NCBI RefSeq assembly: GCF_003339585.1
Contig: NZ_QPKF01000001.1
Coordinates: 1,054,001 to 1,118,000 of the forward strand
DNA length: 64,000 bases
Source: Exiguobacterium sp. RIT594
GTDB taxonomy: Bacteria; Bacillota; Bacilli; Exiguobacteriales; Exiguobacteriaceae
Direction: 5' to 3'
Shown here piece after piece: positions 1 through 8,272 of the stretch. The notes beneath the pieces were generated by a model. That model was not told the origin of the DNA and did no database searches. It was given only the letters and a program-made list of their open reading frames with translations. A program made the position numbers and the translations under genes. Each line of letters opens with the position of its first letter. Position 1 is the stretch's first letter.

Positions 1-1
1 T

Positions 2-1303
2 CCTGTTAATCCGGCCAAATCAATCGACACGTCTGGTAATCCGGTTGGTTTATTGACAAACTCACCAAACATCCTGACGACGCTGGACAGTGCGTTTGCT
101 GTCAACGGAAAACAGGCCATCTCGTCAATTCGTCTGACCGTCAAAGGTGCAACGACCGTCAGTGAAGAATCGGAACAATTGCTGCAAGACGTCAAGACAC
201 AAATCGAACAGGAAACCGGACTGCTGGCAACAATCACCAAGGGTTCGTCCCCGCAACCCGTCGTGACGAAAGTCGTCGATAACGGCAAGACACTCGGCTG
301 GATTGAACAGCCGTGGGTCCATATCGGTGCCGCGATGACGATCTTCCGCGAGACGAGTGTCGGCTTCTCCGGTGTCATCTTCGCAATGCTCGCTGTTGCC
401 ATCGTCTACGTCCTCGCGACAAGTTATGTCTCGATGCTCGCCCGGCGGAAGGAATTTGCCGTCTTGCTGGCACTCGGTTGGCGGACAAAGGACTTGTACC
501 GGATCGTCCTGATCGAGGCGGCACTTCTTGCCGGATTTGTCTCCATCGTCGCGCTGATCGTCGAAAGCATTTTCTCATATGTCCAAAGTGAGACGATGAA
601 CGGTTGGAGTCTGCTCTGGATCACGGTGTTCAGTCTCGTGATTTATTTTGCCGGTGCCGCCTGGTCTGCCTTTACGATCCGGAAGATTTCGCCGTACGAA
701 GCGATCAAGACCGGCGAATATGCGTCCTCGTCGCACGTCAAGCTCAGTCTCCGGTCGACCTGGACGCTCGCACTGAAAGAAATCTTCGGCAAATGGAAAC
801 GTAATGCGCTGTCGATTCTCTCGATTGCGTTACCAACAGCCTTGCTGACGTTTTTCCTGTTCGTCACATTCCACCTGCAAGGCGTCCTGTATACGTCCTG
901 GCTCGGTCAGTTCGTTGCCTTACAAGTCGGACCGATGCATTACTTGACGATGGGCGTTGCGATTACGATTGCGATCTTGACAACCGGGGAAATCATGTGG
1001 CAAAACGTCACCGATCGACGAGCGTCACTCGCAATTTTAAAAGCCGTCGGTTGGACGAACGGTTCTGTCCGGCAGTTGATTGTCTTGGAAGGGATGCTGA
1101 TCGGATTTGTCGCCGGAATCGTCGGCCTGAGTATCTCGTATCTCACGATTTATGTCTTGTATGATCTCGTCCCGTGGGATGAGCCGCTTTTGATTGCTGT
1201 CTCCCTGCTTCTGCCGGTATTGTTCGGAACGATTGCTTCCCTATTGCCGGCGCAAATCGCAGCTCGCGTCAATCCGTATCAGGAGCTGAAGGACGCCGGG
1301 TGA
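2..1303 (+). CDS. Large FtsX/MacB-type ABC transporter permease, C-terminal part (start lies outside the window)
   Basis: The reading frame is open from base 2, and the residues before the first possible start (a TTG at 53) already match the paralogue at 41673-45383, for example PVNP followed by the LLTNSPNILTTLD stretch. It is therefore the 3' part of a much larger gene, not a 416-residue protein. Visible are the end of the extracellular domain, a membrane helix at about nt 340-430, the FtsX signature region with ARRKEFAVLLALGW, more helices, and a second FtsX block with LAILKAVGW. Such permeases act with an ATPase in lipid, peptide or lantibiotic handling; the partner is not visible here. 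Unlike its paralogue it ends right after the last helix and has no extracellular tail. Family sure, substrate unknown. Confidence 0.9.
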   Translation, partial: PVNPAKSIDTSGNPVGLLTNSPNILTTLDSAFAVNGKQAISSIRLTVKGATTVSEESEQLLQDVKTQIEQETGLLATITKGSSPQPVVTKVVDNGKTLGWIEQPWVHIGAAMTIFRETSVGFSGVIFAMLAVAIVYVLATSYVSMLARRKEFAVLLALGWRTKDLYRIVLIEAALLAGFVSIVALIVESIFSYVQSETMNGWSLLWITVFSLVIYFAGAAWSAFTIRKISPYEAIKTGEYASSSHVKLSLRSTWTLALKEIFGKWKRNALSILSIALPTALLTFFLFVTFHLQGVLYTSWLGQFVALQVGPMHYLTMGVAITIAILTTGEIMWQNVTDRRASLAILKAVGWTNGSVRQLIVLEGMLIGFVAGIVGLSISYLTIYVLYDLVPWDEPLLIAVSLLLPVLFGTIASLLPAQIAARVNPYQELKDAG

Positions 1304-1398
1304 CTTTAAAGTGAATCCGCCTGAGGATGGACTCGCTGTACGGGAACACGTGCTACACTGGGTTCACATCAATTCCGTACAGAGAGAGGATGTTCGAG

Positions 1399-1986
1399 AT
1401 GGGAAATTGGCAATCGTGGCTTGATTTGTACAGTTACTGGGGTGTCCTGCTCGCTTTACTGGCCCATTTCATCCCGACTGAACTGATTATGGGCTATGCC
1501 GGCTATTTGGTGGCCTCCAATCAGATGTCGTTTCTCCTGATGTTCGCAGCCGGTTTAGTCGGATTTTATGTCTCCCAATCGATTCTGTACGTTCTCGCCT
1601 ATTACGGCGGCGAACGGGTCTTGTCCTTCTTAACGCGGTTGCTTCATGTCAATCCGGTCCGGATGCAGCTGGTCGAAGCGAACCTCCGGGCGTACGGCGG
1701 CTGGTATCTGTTGCTTTCGCCGATTTGGAAGACTTTATTCGGTCTGCTGGCCGGGACGTTACGGATTCGTTTTTCAACGTTCACCCTCTCGACATTACTT
1801 TCCTTCACCGTCTGGTCGTTATTTTTCATGACGAGCGGTTATCTGTTACAGGAGCGATGGACGCTTGTCGCGACGTTTGCATCACGTCATCTCAGCTGGA
1901 TCATCATCGGCAGCATCGTCCTTTTCCTTCTCGTGCGAATGGTCATCAAAAGACGGAAGCAGAAGAAAAATCAACCGGAAGATTGA
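1399..1986 (+). CDS. DedA family membrane protein
   Basis: Integral membrane protein of 195 residues. After a short N-terminus it shows the DedA layout: a hydrophobic re-entrant segment with HFIPTELIMGYAGYLV, a helix, a polar amphipathic stretch, a second re-entrant segment with LLLSPIWKTLFGLLAGTLR, and two C-terminal helices ending in a Lys/Arg-rich tail. DedA proteins are implicated in undecaprenyl-phosphate or phospholipid recycling and in membrane potential homeostasis; the specific role here is inferred. I chose ATG 1399 because the AG-rich Shine-Dalgarno at 1381-1390 is about 8 nt upstream; the ATG at 1390 is too close and the upstream ATG at 1327 has no site. The sequence GxxxGxxRxxxxxF typical of the family is only partly kept. 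Confidence 0.85.
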   Translation: MGNWQSWLDLYSYWGVLLALLAHFIPTELIMGYAGYLVASNQMSFLLMFAAGLVGFYVSQSILYVLAYYGGERVLSFLTRLLHVNPVRMQLVEANLRAYGGWYLLLSPIWKTLFGLLAGTLRIRFSTFTLSTLLSFTVWSLFFMTSGYLLQERWTLVATFASRHLSWIIIGSIVLFLLVRMVIKRRKQKKNQPED

Positions 1987-2069
1987 CTTCATTCACAAAT
2001 TCCCGGAAATAATTTTTAAAAAATATTGATACACTTAGCTAAATTCGATTGTCAGAGGAGGATGTCTTG

Positions 2070-2480
2070 ATGTTAGGTGGAATTCCGCTTCACCCGTTAC
2101 TCGTGCACATGCCGATCGGTCTCTTGTTATTCGCTACGCTGCTGCTCCTCGGAAGCCTGAAGTGGACGCAATTGAAACTTTTTTCGCTGATCACCTTATG
2201 TGTTGGACTATTGTCCGGTATTGCCGCTTACTTAACCGGAGACGGCGCAGAGGAATTTGCGGAAAGTCAGTTGAACGTGGCACGTGATGCCATTCATACT
2301 CATGAAGACTTCGCCTTGTACAGTCTGTTGACGTTTGGTCTCTCGCTGGTCCTGCTCCTGCTGCATTACCGTTCCAAGAAACAACCGTTGCTGCTCGCAA
2401 GTCTGGTCGTGGCGATCATCGGCAGTGGTCTTCTCGCCTATGCCGGCCATCTCGGCGGACAGATGGTTTACGTGAAATAA
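2070..2480 (+). CDS. DUF2231 membrane protein
   Basis: A 136-residue protein with four hydrophobic segments. The N-terminal motif GIPLHPLLVHMPIG is the hallmark of DUF2231 proteins, whose conserved histidines (HPLLVH near the N-terminus, HTHEDFA in the middle, GHLGG at the end) suggest haem or metal binding within the membrane, although no function is established. The start is ATG 2070, preceded by AGAGGAGG at 2054-2061 with good spacing; the in-frame TTG at 2049 lies before that site and is rejected. It is a single gene between DedA and a bidirectional terminator. Confidence 0.88.
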   Translation: MLGGIPLHPLLVHMPIGLLLFATLLLLGSLKWTQLKLFSLITLCVGLLSGIAAYLTGDGAEEFAESQLNVARDAIHTHEDFALYSLLTFGLSLVLLLLHYRSKKQPLLLASLVVAIIGSGLLAYAGHLGGQMVYVK

Positions 2481-2483
2481 GTC

Positions 2484-2530
2484 AAGCCAAGCTATCTTTT
2501 CTCGATGTGAGAACAGATCAGCTTGGCTTT
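2484..2530. terminator. Bidirectional terminator between convergent genes
   Basis: Perfect 10-bp stem: 2484-2493 (aagccaagct) pairs with 2520-2529 (agcttggctt), loop 26 nt, followed by T residues on the plus strand. It separates the DUF2231 gene from the minus-strand GtrA gene and overlaps the GtrA stop codon. Confidence 0.8.
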
Positions 2531-2901
2531 TTGAATACCCAATAGTTTTGTCCGATAAAATTCAAAATCGTGTACAGGACCATTCCAATAAGAATCGCCC
2601 CCGTTCCGCCGAACGACGGAACGAACAGGTCGATTACGAACAGGCTGAGACGATAAGCAATCAGGTAACTGATCAGTACGACGAGCAAAAACCGAATCCA
2701 GTCCGTTTTCAAGCTGGTCGTTGCAGAAAACGTAAATCGCCGATTCAGCAGGTAGCTGATCACGATGCCGCATCCATTCCCAAATGCCGTCGCCACCCAG
2801 TACCCAGTCTGAAAGCCATGGTACAACAAGAGGGTCAGACCTAATCCGACGAGAGTGTTCACGATTCCAACGAGTAAAAAGCGAATGATTTTCTGAGTCA
2901 T
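2518..2901 (-). CDS. GtrA-like polyprenyl-phosphate sugar flippase
   Basis: A 127-residue protein with four transmembrane helices, the length and pattern of the GtrA family: N-terminal FLLVGIVNTLVGLGLT, the loop motif YLLNRRFTF, and the C-terminal FIGQNYWVFKK. GtrA/GtcA proteins move polyprenyl-phosphate-linked monosaccharides across the cytoplasmic membrane. The gene overlaps the upstream glycosyltransferase by four bases (ATGA), so the two are translationally coupled. With the GT2 enzyme and the DUF6044 protein it forms a three-component system that attaches a sugar to an extracellular polymer; CsbB, GtcA and YfhO on Bacillus teichoic acid is the known analogue. The accepted polymer here is inferred. 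Confidence 0.88.
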   Translation of the reverse strand: MTQKIIRFLLVGIVNTLVGLGLTLLLYHGFQTGYWVATAFGNGCGIVISYLLNRRFTFSATTSLKTDWIRFLLVVLISYLIAYRLSLFVIDLFVPSFGGTGAILIGMVLYTILNFIGQNYWVFKKPS

Positions 2902-3848
2902 TTCAACGTTTCCTCAATCGTATACGAGGGGCGCCGTTTCACTTCACTGAAAATCTTACCGACATATTCCCCGATCAAACCGATCCCGAACAGCTGCAGT
3001 CCGCCGATGAACCAGATCGACAGCATCAAGGACGCCCAGCCGCTCATCGTTTCCCCTTCCGCAAACCGGTACAGCGTATATCCGACGAAACCGCCGGATA
3101 CGAGAACCATGAATAACGACAGGAAAAACAGCAGCTTGATTGGCCGGACACTGAAGGAAGTTACCCCGTCCCACGCTAATCCAAGCATTTTCCGCAACGG
3201 ATATTTCGATTCACCGGCCGGGCGTTCTTTCCGGGCATACGGTACTTCCTCTGTCCAAAATCCGAGTTTCGGGACAAGTCCCCGCAGATACAAGTTCCGT
3301 TCCGGGTAACTGGCTAAGGCAGCCACTGCCCGTCGGCTCATCAATCGGTAATCCGCATGGTTATAGACGGTTTCTACCCCAAGCATTTTTTCAACCCGGT
3401 AAAACCACTGGGCAGACGTCCGTTTAAACCAGCTGTCACTTGTCCGGTCAGTCCGGACTCCATAGACGATGTCCGCTCCACCCTGAAAGCGTTGCAAGAA
3501 GGTTCCGATGATGCCGAGGTCATCCTGCAAGTCGGCATCGACCGACACGAGACAGTCTGCCGTATCATACGCCTCCATCATCCCGGCATGAAGGGCATGC
3601 TGATGTCCGACATTATGTGCCAGTTTGATTCCCCGAAACCGTGCGTCCCGTCGATGAATCTGTTCGATTTGATGCCAGGTGTCGTCTTGACTGCCGTCAT
3701 CGACAAAAAAGACAAACGACTGTCCGGACAGTTGACCGGTCGAAATCCATTCAGTTACTCGTTCTTGAAGTGCACGGATGGTCATTGGTAACACTTCTGA
3801 CTCGTTGTAGCAAGGAATCACGATTCCGAGAATCGGTGCATCAGACAT
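2898..3848 (-). CDS. GT2 polyprenyl-phosphate glycosyltransferase (GtrB/CsbB type)
   Basis: 316 residues. A GT-A domain fills residues 1-230: IVIPCYNES at the start, the nucleotide-sugar motif VDDGS at about 49-53, and the metal-binding DAD at about 104-106 within VDADLQDD. Two C-terminal helices at about 230-257 and 268-295 anchor it in the membrane, as in GtrB, YkoT, CsbB and dolichol-phosphate mannose synthase. The expected reaction is transfer of a hexose or amino sugar from a nucleotide sugar to undecaprenyl phosphate on the cytoplasmic face. It is coupled to the GtrA gene (ATGA overlap) and lies 3 nt after the DUF6044 gene, so the three are co-expressed. Which sugar is used cannot be read from the sequence. 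Confidence 0.9.
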   Translation of the reverse strand: MSDAPILGIVIPCYNESEVLPMTIRALQERVTEWISTGQLSGQSFVFFVDDGSQDDTWHQIEQIHRRDARFRGIKLAHNVGHQHALHAGMMEAYDTADCLVSVDADLQDDLGIIGTFLQRFQGGADIVYGVRTDRTSDSWFKRTSAQWFYRVEKMLGVETVYNHADYRLMSRRAVAALASYPERNLYLRGLVPKLGFWTEEVPYARKERPAGESKYPLRKMLGLAWDGVTSFSVRPIKLLFFLSLFMVLVSGGFVGYTLYRFAEGETMSGWASLMLSIWFIGGLQLFGIGLIGEYVGKIFSEVKRRPSYTIEETLK

Positions 3849-3851
3849 GAT

Positions 3852-5519
3852 TCATCCTCCTTCAGGCGCGACACGATACAAGTAAATGATCCAGGCAGAC
3901 TGGTTGTCAAGAAACGTTTTCTCAAGTTTCAGACCAATCGATGATGCATTGCGGATCGGGACAGCCGACAACAGATAATCTCCACCCATTCGTTTGAGCT
4001 GAACGATGTCGATATCCAACTGACGGACCGACTTCTGATTCGCTTTGGTATAGTCGTAGTGTTTGCCAAGCTCTGCAGCATAGATGTAGACACGATTCCC
4101 CCAGTCGTCAAAATAGTGCTCGAGCTTGGAACTTTTGTTCAGTTCACCTTCAATAATCGTTCTGAATTTTTGTTTATAGGTCAGCGGATAAAAGTTAACA
4201 TACCCGTCCAGTGTCCGAAAACGGTTATACTGCGCGATTGCCGGATGTAAACCTAACGACACGACCTGATAAGTATTGACCGGCTTTCCGATGTATGACT
4301 GAATCCGCGAAAACTGTTGGACCGCGTAAAATTCGCTGAAACTCGGTTGATCGCGATAGACGATTTCTGGATTCCAGATGATTAGTACAACCGCTTGAAG
4401 GAACAACACACCGATGACAAGCCGCCTCCAGGCACGCCGCCACAACCAATCGAGCGCCAGAGCAAAGAGGATGTACCACAGCATCGGTTCTATAAAATGA
4501 AAGCGGGCAAAATTAAACGTCTGCATCACATGAATCCGCTCTTTCAATGGTTGCCATCCCGTATAAAACCAAACGGCGTACCACAACGATAGTCCGGCAA
4601 GTAACACCAGTCCTTGTTTCAACCAACGGACGGTAGGATCTTTTTTGTGAACCGCGACGACGAGGACACTCAGAATCAGCACAAGCAGGACCGGAGTCTG
4701 TGCCGCCTCGGCATGGGTATGACCTAACACAAACTGTTTGAAAAACAAGCGAATCGTCCGGAAGATTCCGTTATGTCCTAAATCGAATTGATCGCGACTC
4801 GTCGCTTCCCCTTCCCATAGCATGGAATAGACCAACCGGTACTCAATTGCAAGGTAGAGTAGGATTTGTCCTACGAATGCCGTCCAAAATAAAGCGTGGA
4901 ACGATTTTTGACGCCACTCTCTGTACAAACCGAACAGGGCTAACAAAGCTAAGAAAAATACGATGCCGAGAACGAAGCTCGAGTAAAATGGCACAAGTGC
5001 GAGGGTAAGCAGACTCAATCCGATTCGTTGTTTCTGCCACAGGTTCAGGTAAGCCCATAACAGGAGCGGCATGCCGAGTGTACTGAGCATCCCGGACGGC
5101 CAAACCGGTGTCCAGGCGAACAACACCGCAACGAACATGATGACGGCTCGCGGCAACTGAAGCTTCAAATGATCCCGTAACAGCAGATACAGTCCGATAA
5201 AGGCAAAGATCCGTGTCAAGGCTTGACTGACGGCATACGCCGTGAACGGTGAAAACCATTGATAGAGCCAGATGATGCCCGTCCATTCACTGACGAAGGC
5301 ATTTCTAGAGACGACACCGCCCACAAGATTCGGTACCTTATCCTGTAATCCGGCATAAATACTGTCCGACTCGACCAGATTTTTATACCAGACGACGTTC
5401 GAATCGAGGTTATCGTGAATCCGGACGTGTGCCTGTTCTCCTAACCAAAAGAGCGGCAGGAGATAACAGAGCGTCAGCAACACGCCAAGACCAATCCAAA
5501 TCGGCTCTTTTGTTTTCAT
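3852..5519 (-). CDS. DUF6044 (YkoS-like) multi-pass membrane protein, probable extracytoplasmic glycosyltransferase
   Basis: 555 residues. About ten hydrophobic segments occupy residues 8-400; the roughly 150 C-terminal residues are soluble and probably extracellular. The N-terminal loop contains RIHDNLDSNVVWYK, with an acidic pair like that of the catalytic first loop in GT-C fold enzymes. The companions, a GT2 synthase and a GtrA flippase, make it the likely third component that transfers the flipped sugar to a wall polymer, as YkoS accompanies YkoT in Bacillus subtilis. The catalytic role is inference from fold and context. It starts one base after the stop of the ClC-like gene, so all four are probably one transcript. 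Confidence 0.75.
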   Translation of the reverse strand: MKTKEPIWIGLGVLLTLCYLLPLFWLGEQAHVRIHDNLDSNVVWYKNLVESDSIYAGLQDKVPNLVGGVVSRNAFVSEWTGIIWLYQWFSPFTAYAVSQALTRIFAFIGLYLLLRDHLKLQLPRAVIMFVAVLFAWTPVWPSGMLSTLGMPLLLWAYLNLWQKQRIGLSLLTLALVPFYSSFVLGIVFFLALLALFGLYREWRQKSFHALFWTAFVGQILLYLAIEYRLVYSMLWEGEATSRDQFDLGHNGIFRTIRLFFKQFVLGHTHAEAAQTPVLLVLILSVLVVAVHKKDPTVRWLKQGLVLLAGLSLWYAVWFYTGWQPLKERIHVMQTFNFARFHFIEPMLWYILFALALDWLWRRAWRRLVIGVLFLQAVVLIIWNPEIVYRDQPSFSEFYAVQQFSRIQSYIGKPVNTYQVVSLGLHPAIAQYNRFRTLDGYVNFYPLTYKQKFRTIIEGELNKSSKLEHYFDDWGNRVYIYAAELGKHYDYTKANQKSVRQLDIDIVQLKRMGGDYLLSAVPIRNASSIGLKLEKTFLDNQSAWIIYLYRVAPEGG

Positions 5520-5520
5520 G

Positions 5521-6741
5521 TCACGCTCTCCCCCCGAGACGAACAGACAGTTGTTTGATCAACACAGCAACAGACAAAATGAACGGGAAAAATTGTAACG
5601 GAAACAAAAACAACAGCAAGGTTGCGGTGACAAACGGTTGCTTGAGGATGACCGTACAACTGGCGGCGACGCTGACTGCAATCAGCAGGCCCGGTGTATA
5701 CGGGAAAACGGACGCTAAGGCAAACGCCATCGCTGTACTCGAAAAGACCGCGGGAAAGATTTTTCCGCCCCGCCATCCGAATGAAAAACAGACATGTGTC
5801 AACAAAGCCTTTCCGACGGCAATGCTGATTAAGAATAAGACCGATTGATCAAAGGCAATCCGCGAGAATTCGAGGATTTTTTGTTCGCCGGAAAATAAAA
5901 AATAGGACGACATGCTGCCAAACAGACCTAAGAGTGCGCCGGCTGTCAGGGCCAGTCCCAGTGGATGCGGATACTTCCGTGCCACCGCATCCGTCCAGCG
6001 ACCAAACATTACAAATAGATACCCGAATCCGGTCCCAATCAAAATCGCCGGAAGCAGTAAGTAGATCACCTCTACCGTCCAGTTGACTTTCGGCGTACTG
6101 ATGGAAAACAAGACTTCATGCGGAAACAGTCGATTCAGCGCCGTAAAAGCGAAGATGCCGCAGGCTGTCGTCAGCGCATACAACACGACTTTGACGGACT
6201 TACGCTTAAAGTTGGACCGGTTCACCCCGTCTTCGAGTGCTTCACTGACACCGATCAATGGAGCGTAAAAAATTGTTGATAACATCGCTCCGATCCCTAG
6301 ATCCAGCAACTCTTTTTTCTTCTGCAACGTCCAGGTCATCCGGTCGCCGGCCCACGTCATCCATCCGCCGAGGATGCTGATCAGTGCCGCTTCCGGACCA
6401 AGACTCGCTCCAAACGTCAGGACGAGTAAGGCAGCCACGATATTTTTAACAACCGTCCCTTCATACGCGACCCGACCCGTTGTCTTGAATTCCTCAAGCG
6501 TCTGATGCATCGTCCGGGGATAGTCGCCGATGTACGTTTGAAACAGACCAATCAACAGTCCGCCAAACAGACAAATCCAAAAGGGATAAAACGTGGTGTC
6601 CAGCTGTTCCGGAACCGTCGTCCAGACAAGATGAATCAATAGATTCGACAATGCCAGAAACATTGACGCGAGTGCCCCGACAATCAGACCGAGCAGACAA
6701 CTGTAGAGGACGAATACCAGATTGAAGTTCATACGCTTCAC
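5521..6741 (-). CDS. ClC-family chloride channel/transporter-like protein
   Basis: 406 residues with ten or more hydrophobic segments. The selectivity-region motif reads GASLGPEAAL at residues 111-120, and a second one GWRGGKIFP lies at about 323-331, matching the GxFxP element that lines the ClC anion path. In well-studied ClC exchangers the first motif is G(K/R)EGP with a gating glutamate before GP; here that position is Leu and a Glu follows the Pro, the pattern of a divergent bacterial branch. Ion specificity and coupling are therefore uncertain. First gene of a tight four-gene minus-strand run: 1 nt to the DUF6044 gene. No cytoplasmic CBS domains. Confidence 0.82.
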   Translation of the reverse strand: MKRMNFNLVFVLYSCLLGLIVGALASMFLALSNLLIHLVWTTVPEQLDTTFYPFWICLFGGLLIGLFQTYIGDYPRTMHQTLEEFKTTGRVAYEGTVVKNIVAALLVLTFGASLGPEAALISILGGWMTWAGDRMTWTLQKKKELLDLGIGAMLSTIFYAPLIGVSEALEDGVNRSNFKRKSVKVVLYALTTACGIFAFTALNRLFPHEVLFSISTPKVNWTVEVIYLLLPAILIGTGFGYLFVMFGRWTDAVARKYPHPLGLALTAGALLGLFGSMSSYFLFSGEQKILEFSRIAFDQSVLFLISIAVGKALLTHVCFSFGWRGGKIFPAVFSSTAMAFALASVFPYTPGLLIAVSVAASCTVILKQPFVTATLLLFLFPLQFFPFILSVAVLIKQLSVRLGGRA

Positions 6742-6764
6742 TCCTTATTCACGATTACCGCCTG

Positions 6765-7112
6765 TCACTTCCCGTCTGGTTTATTTTTATTTGAATGGAA
6801 CTCTTTTAACGCCCGGTTAAAATTGACGATCAAGGCACTGATGACACCAATTCCGAGCAAGACGTACCCCATCGTAAAAATCTTGCCGATTGGTGTGATC
6901 GGATGAATATCGCCGTAGCCGACCGTCGTCAGCGTCATGACGGAAAAATAGAGGGCATCCAGATAACTCAGCTGTTCGACGCTGTGGTAGAAAAACATCC
7001 CGACCGCAAGGAGAAAAGCGACGGAGAACATGACGGCTTTTTGTTCATCCTGTCGAAACAGAATTCGTAATACGTGGTACATATTGCGCATCAAGATGAA
7101 AAACGCAATCAT
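6765..7112 (-). CDS. Two-helix potassium channel protein
   Basis: 115 residues. Two transmembrane helices at about 27-45 and 76-98 flank a pore loop with the canonical K+ selectivity filter TTVGYGD at residues 62-68. This is the KcsA/MthK-type pore (Ion_trans_2), without a C-terminal RCK domain, so gating by a ligand is not evident. It would act as a tetramer in the cytoplasmic membrane. It lies 23 nt upstream of the ClC-like gene on the same strand and may be cotranscribed. A strong hairpin with a U-tract (7187-7214) lies about 75 nt upstream of its start. Confidence 0.92.
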   Translation of the reverse strand: MIAFFILMRNMYHVLRILFRQDEQKAVMFSVAFLLAVGMFFYHSVEQLSYLDALYFSVMTLTTVGYGDIHPITPIGKIFTMGYVLLGIGVISALIVNFNRALKEFHSNKNKPDGK

Positions 7113-7180
7113 CTTCGCCGCTCCCTTCGCAGGTGATCACGACTGTCCGCTGTTTCACTCATCTGTTAGAGGAATACCCG

Positions 7181-7214
7181 AAAAAAGGGAAGACGATTCC
7201 TCCATCGTCTTCCC
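7181..7214 (-). terminator. Terminator-like hairpin upstream of the K+ channel gene
   Basis: Perfect 11-bp stem: 7187-7197 (gggaagacgat) pairs with 7204-7214, loop 6 nt. Read on the minus strand it is followed by six U (plus-strand A at 7181-7186). It lies between two divergent genes, so it either stops minus-strand read-through coming from beyond 7830 or sits in the leader of the K+ channel mRNA as an attenuator. Confidence 0.7.
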
Positions 7215-7295
7215 TGTCCGTTCTATTCTTATTTCAGTCTGTCATGGTAAGCTAATCCACAGAAACTACACATCATGTGTCAAGGAGGTCATCCC

Positions 7296-7817
7296 GTGCG
7301 CATTCAAATCATCGGTGGTTCCGGCACCGGGAAAAGTACGCTCGGCAAGTGGATTGGGCAACAGGAAGGGATTCACTGGATCGACAGCGATCATTATTTG
7401 TGGAAAGACCAAACATTTACCGAAAAACGATCGGTCGCGGAGCGGTATGCCTTATATACACCGGATATCGAAAACCATCAGCAGTATGTCGTCTCCGGTT
7501 CCGTCTTTTCGTGGAATCCGAACGGCTTCGCCAACCGGGAGTTGCTTGTCTTTTTACGCTTGGATGAAACCAAACGGATGAACCGGTTAATCAAGCGGGA
7601 ACAAGAACGGTATCCTGATTTCACCGGATCCAACGCGTTTCTCGACTGGTGCGGGACGTACTTAACGGCGACGGATCCGGAGATGATTGGAACGTACGCC
7701 GAGCACCGTCTCCAAATGGAACAATCCGCTTCTCCCGTCATTCAGATTGATGCCGCTTTGTCGACGGACGCCATGTACAAACAAATCAAATCTGCCTATC
7801 AGAAACTATATCCGTAA
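7296..7817 (+). CDS. Small P-loop nucleotide kinase-like ATPase (adenylate kinase/topology modulation type)
   Basis: 173 residues. The protein opens with a beta strand and Walker A motif, IIGGSGTGKST at residues 4-14, then WIDSDHYLW, where the acidic residues sit where the acceptor site lies in small kinases, and further on a lid-like stretch with RLIKREQER. This is the AAA_17/AAA_18 group that includes topology-modulation and adenylate kinase-like proteins; the phosphoryl acceptor is unknown. The start is GTG 7296, with the excellent Shine-Dalgarno AAGGAGGT at 7282-7289 six nt upstream; the in-frame ATG at 7275 lies before this site. It converges with the minus-strand YkvA gene 12 nt away. 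Confidence 0.85.
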   Translation: MRIQIIGGSGTGKSTLGKWIGQQEGIHWIDSDHYLWKDQTFTEKRSVAERYALYTPDIENHQQYVVSGSVFSWNPNGFANRELLVFLRLDETKRMNRLIKREQERYPDFTGSNAFLDWCGTYLTATDPEMIGTYAEHRLQMEQSASPVIQIDAALSTDAMYKQIKSAYQKLYP

Positions 7818-7829
7818 TGGATATGAGCC

Positions 7830-8213
7830 CTATCGGACGGCATCATAAATCTTTAGACCCATCCAGACGGTCAGCGTGCACCAAAGCAACAGGATCAACG
7901 CGCCGACAAACCAATTTTTCGGTTTATCCGCCCCCATCCATTGTTCTGCCTTTACGGTAGAGTCGTCGATGACTTCCTGCGGTAACATCCTTAACGCGAG
8001 CAGGATACCTAAAGGGACAAGAATGAGATCGTCCAGATACCCTAACACCGGGATGAAATCTGGAATCAAGTCAATCGGACTGAATGCATAAGCGACAACG
8101 CAAGCCGTAAATAATTTGGTATACCAGGCGACCCGGTCGTCCTGATAGGAAAAATACAAAATAAAAATCTGCTTTTTTATTTTTTTCGCGGTATCCTTCA
8201 ATTTTTCCAACAT
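7830..8213 (-). CDS. YkvA-like DUF1232 membrane protein
   Basis: 127 residues. It contains the DUF1232 core AYAFSPIDLIPDFIPVLGY followed by LDDLILVP at about residues 41-68, which forms an amphipathic or membrane-dipping pair of helices, and one C-terminal transmembrane helix at about 101-120. The N-terminus is basic. The family is widespread, and no biochemical activity is established. It stands alone between an APH-like gene and a convergent kinase gene. Confidence 0.9.
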   Translation of the reverse strand: MLEKLKDTAKKIKKQIFILYFSYQDDRVAWYTKLFTACVVAYAFSPIDLIPDFIPVLGYLDDLILVPLGILLALRMLPQEVIDDSTVKAEQWMGADKPKNWFVGALILLLWCTLTVWMGLKIYDAVR

Positions 8214-8272
8214 GATGCTTCTCCATTCTTCGTCCGTTTAAACCGGCGGCGAACCCTTTTAACATTTCCGGT

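Noticed and set aside
53-1303. A complete 416-residue ABC permease starting at the TTG at 53
   Set aside because: The frame is open to base 2 and its earlier residues align with the paralogue at 41673, so the start is artificial.
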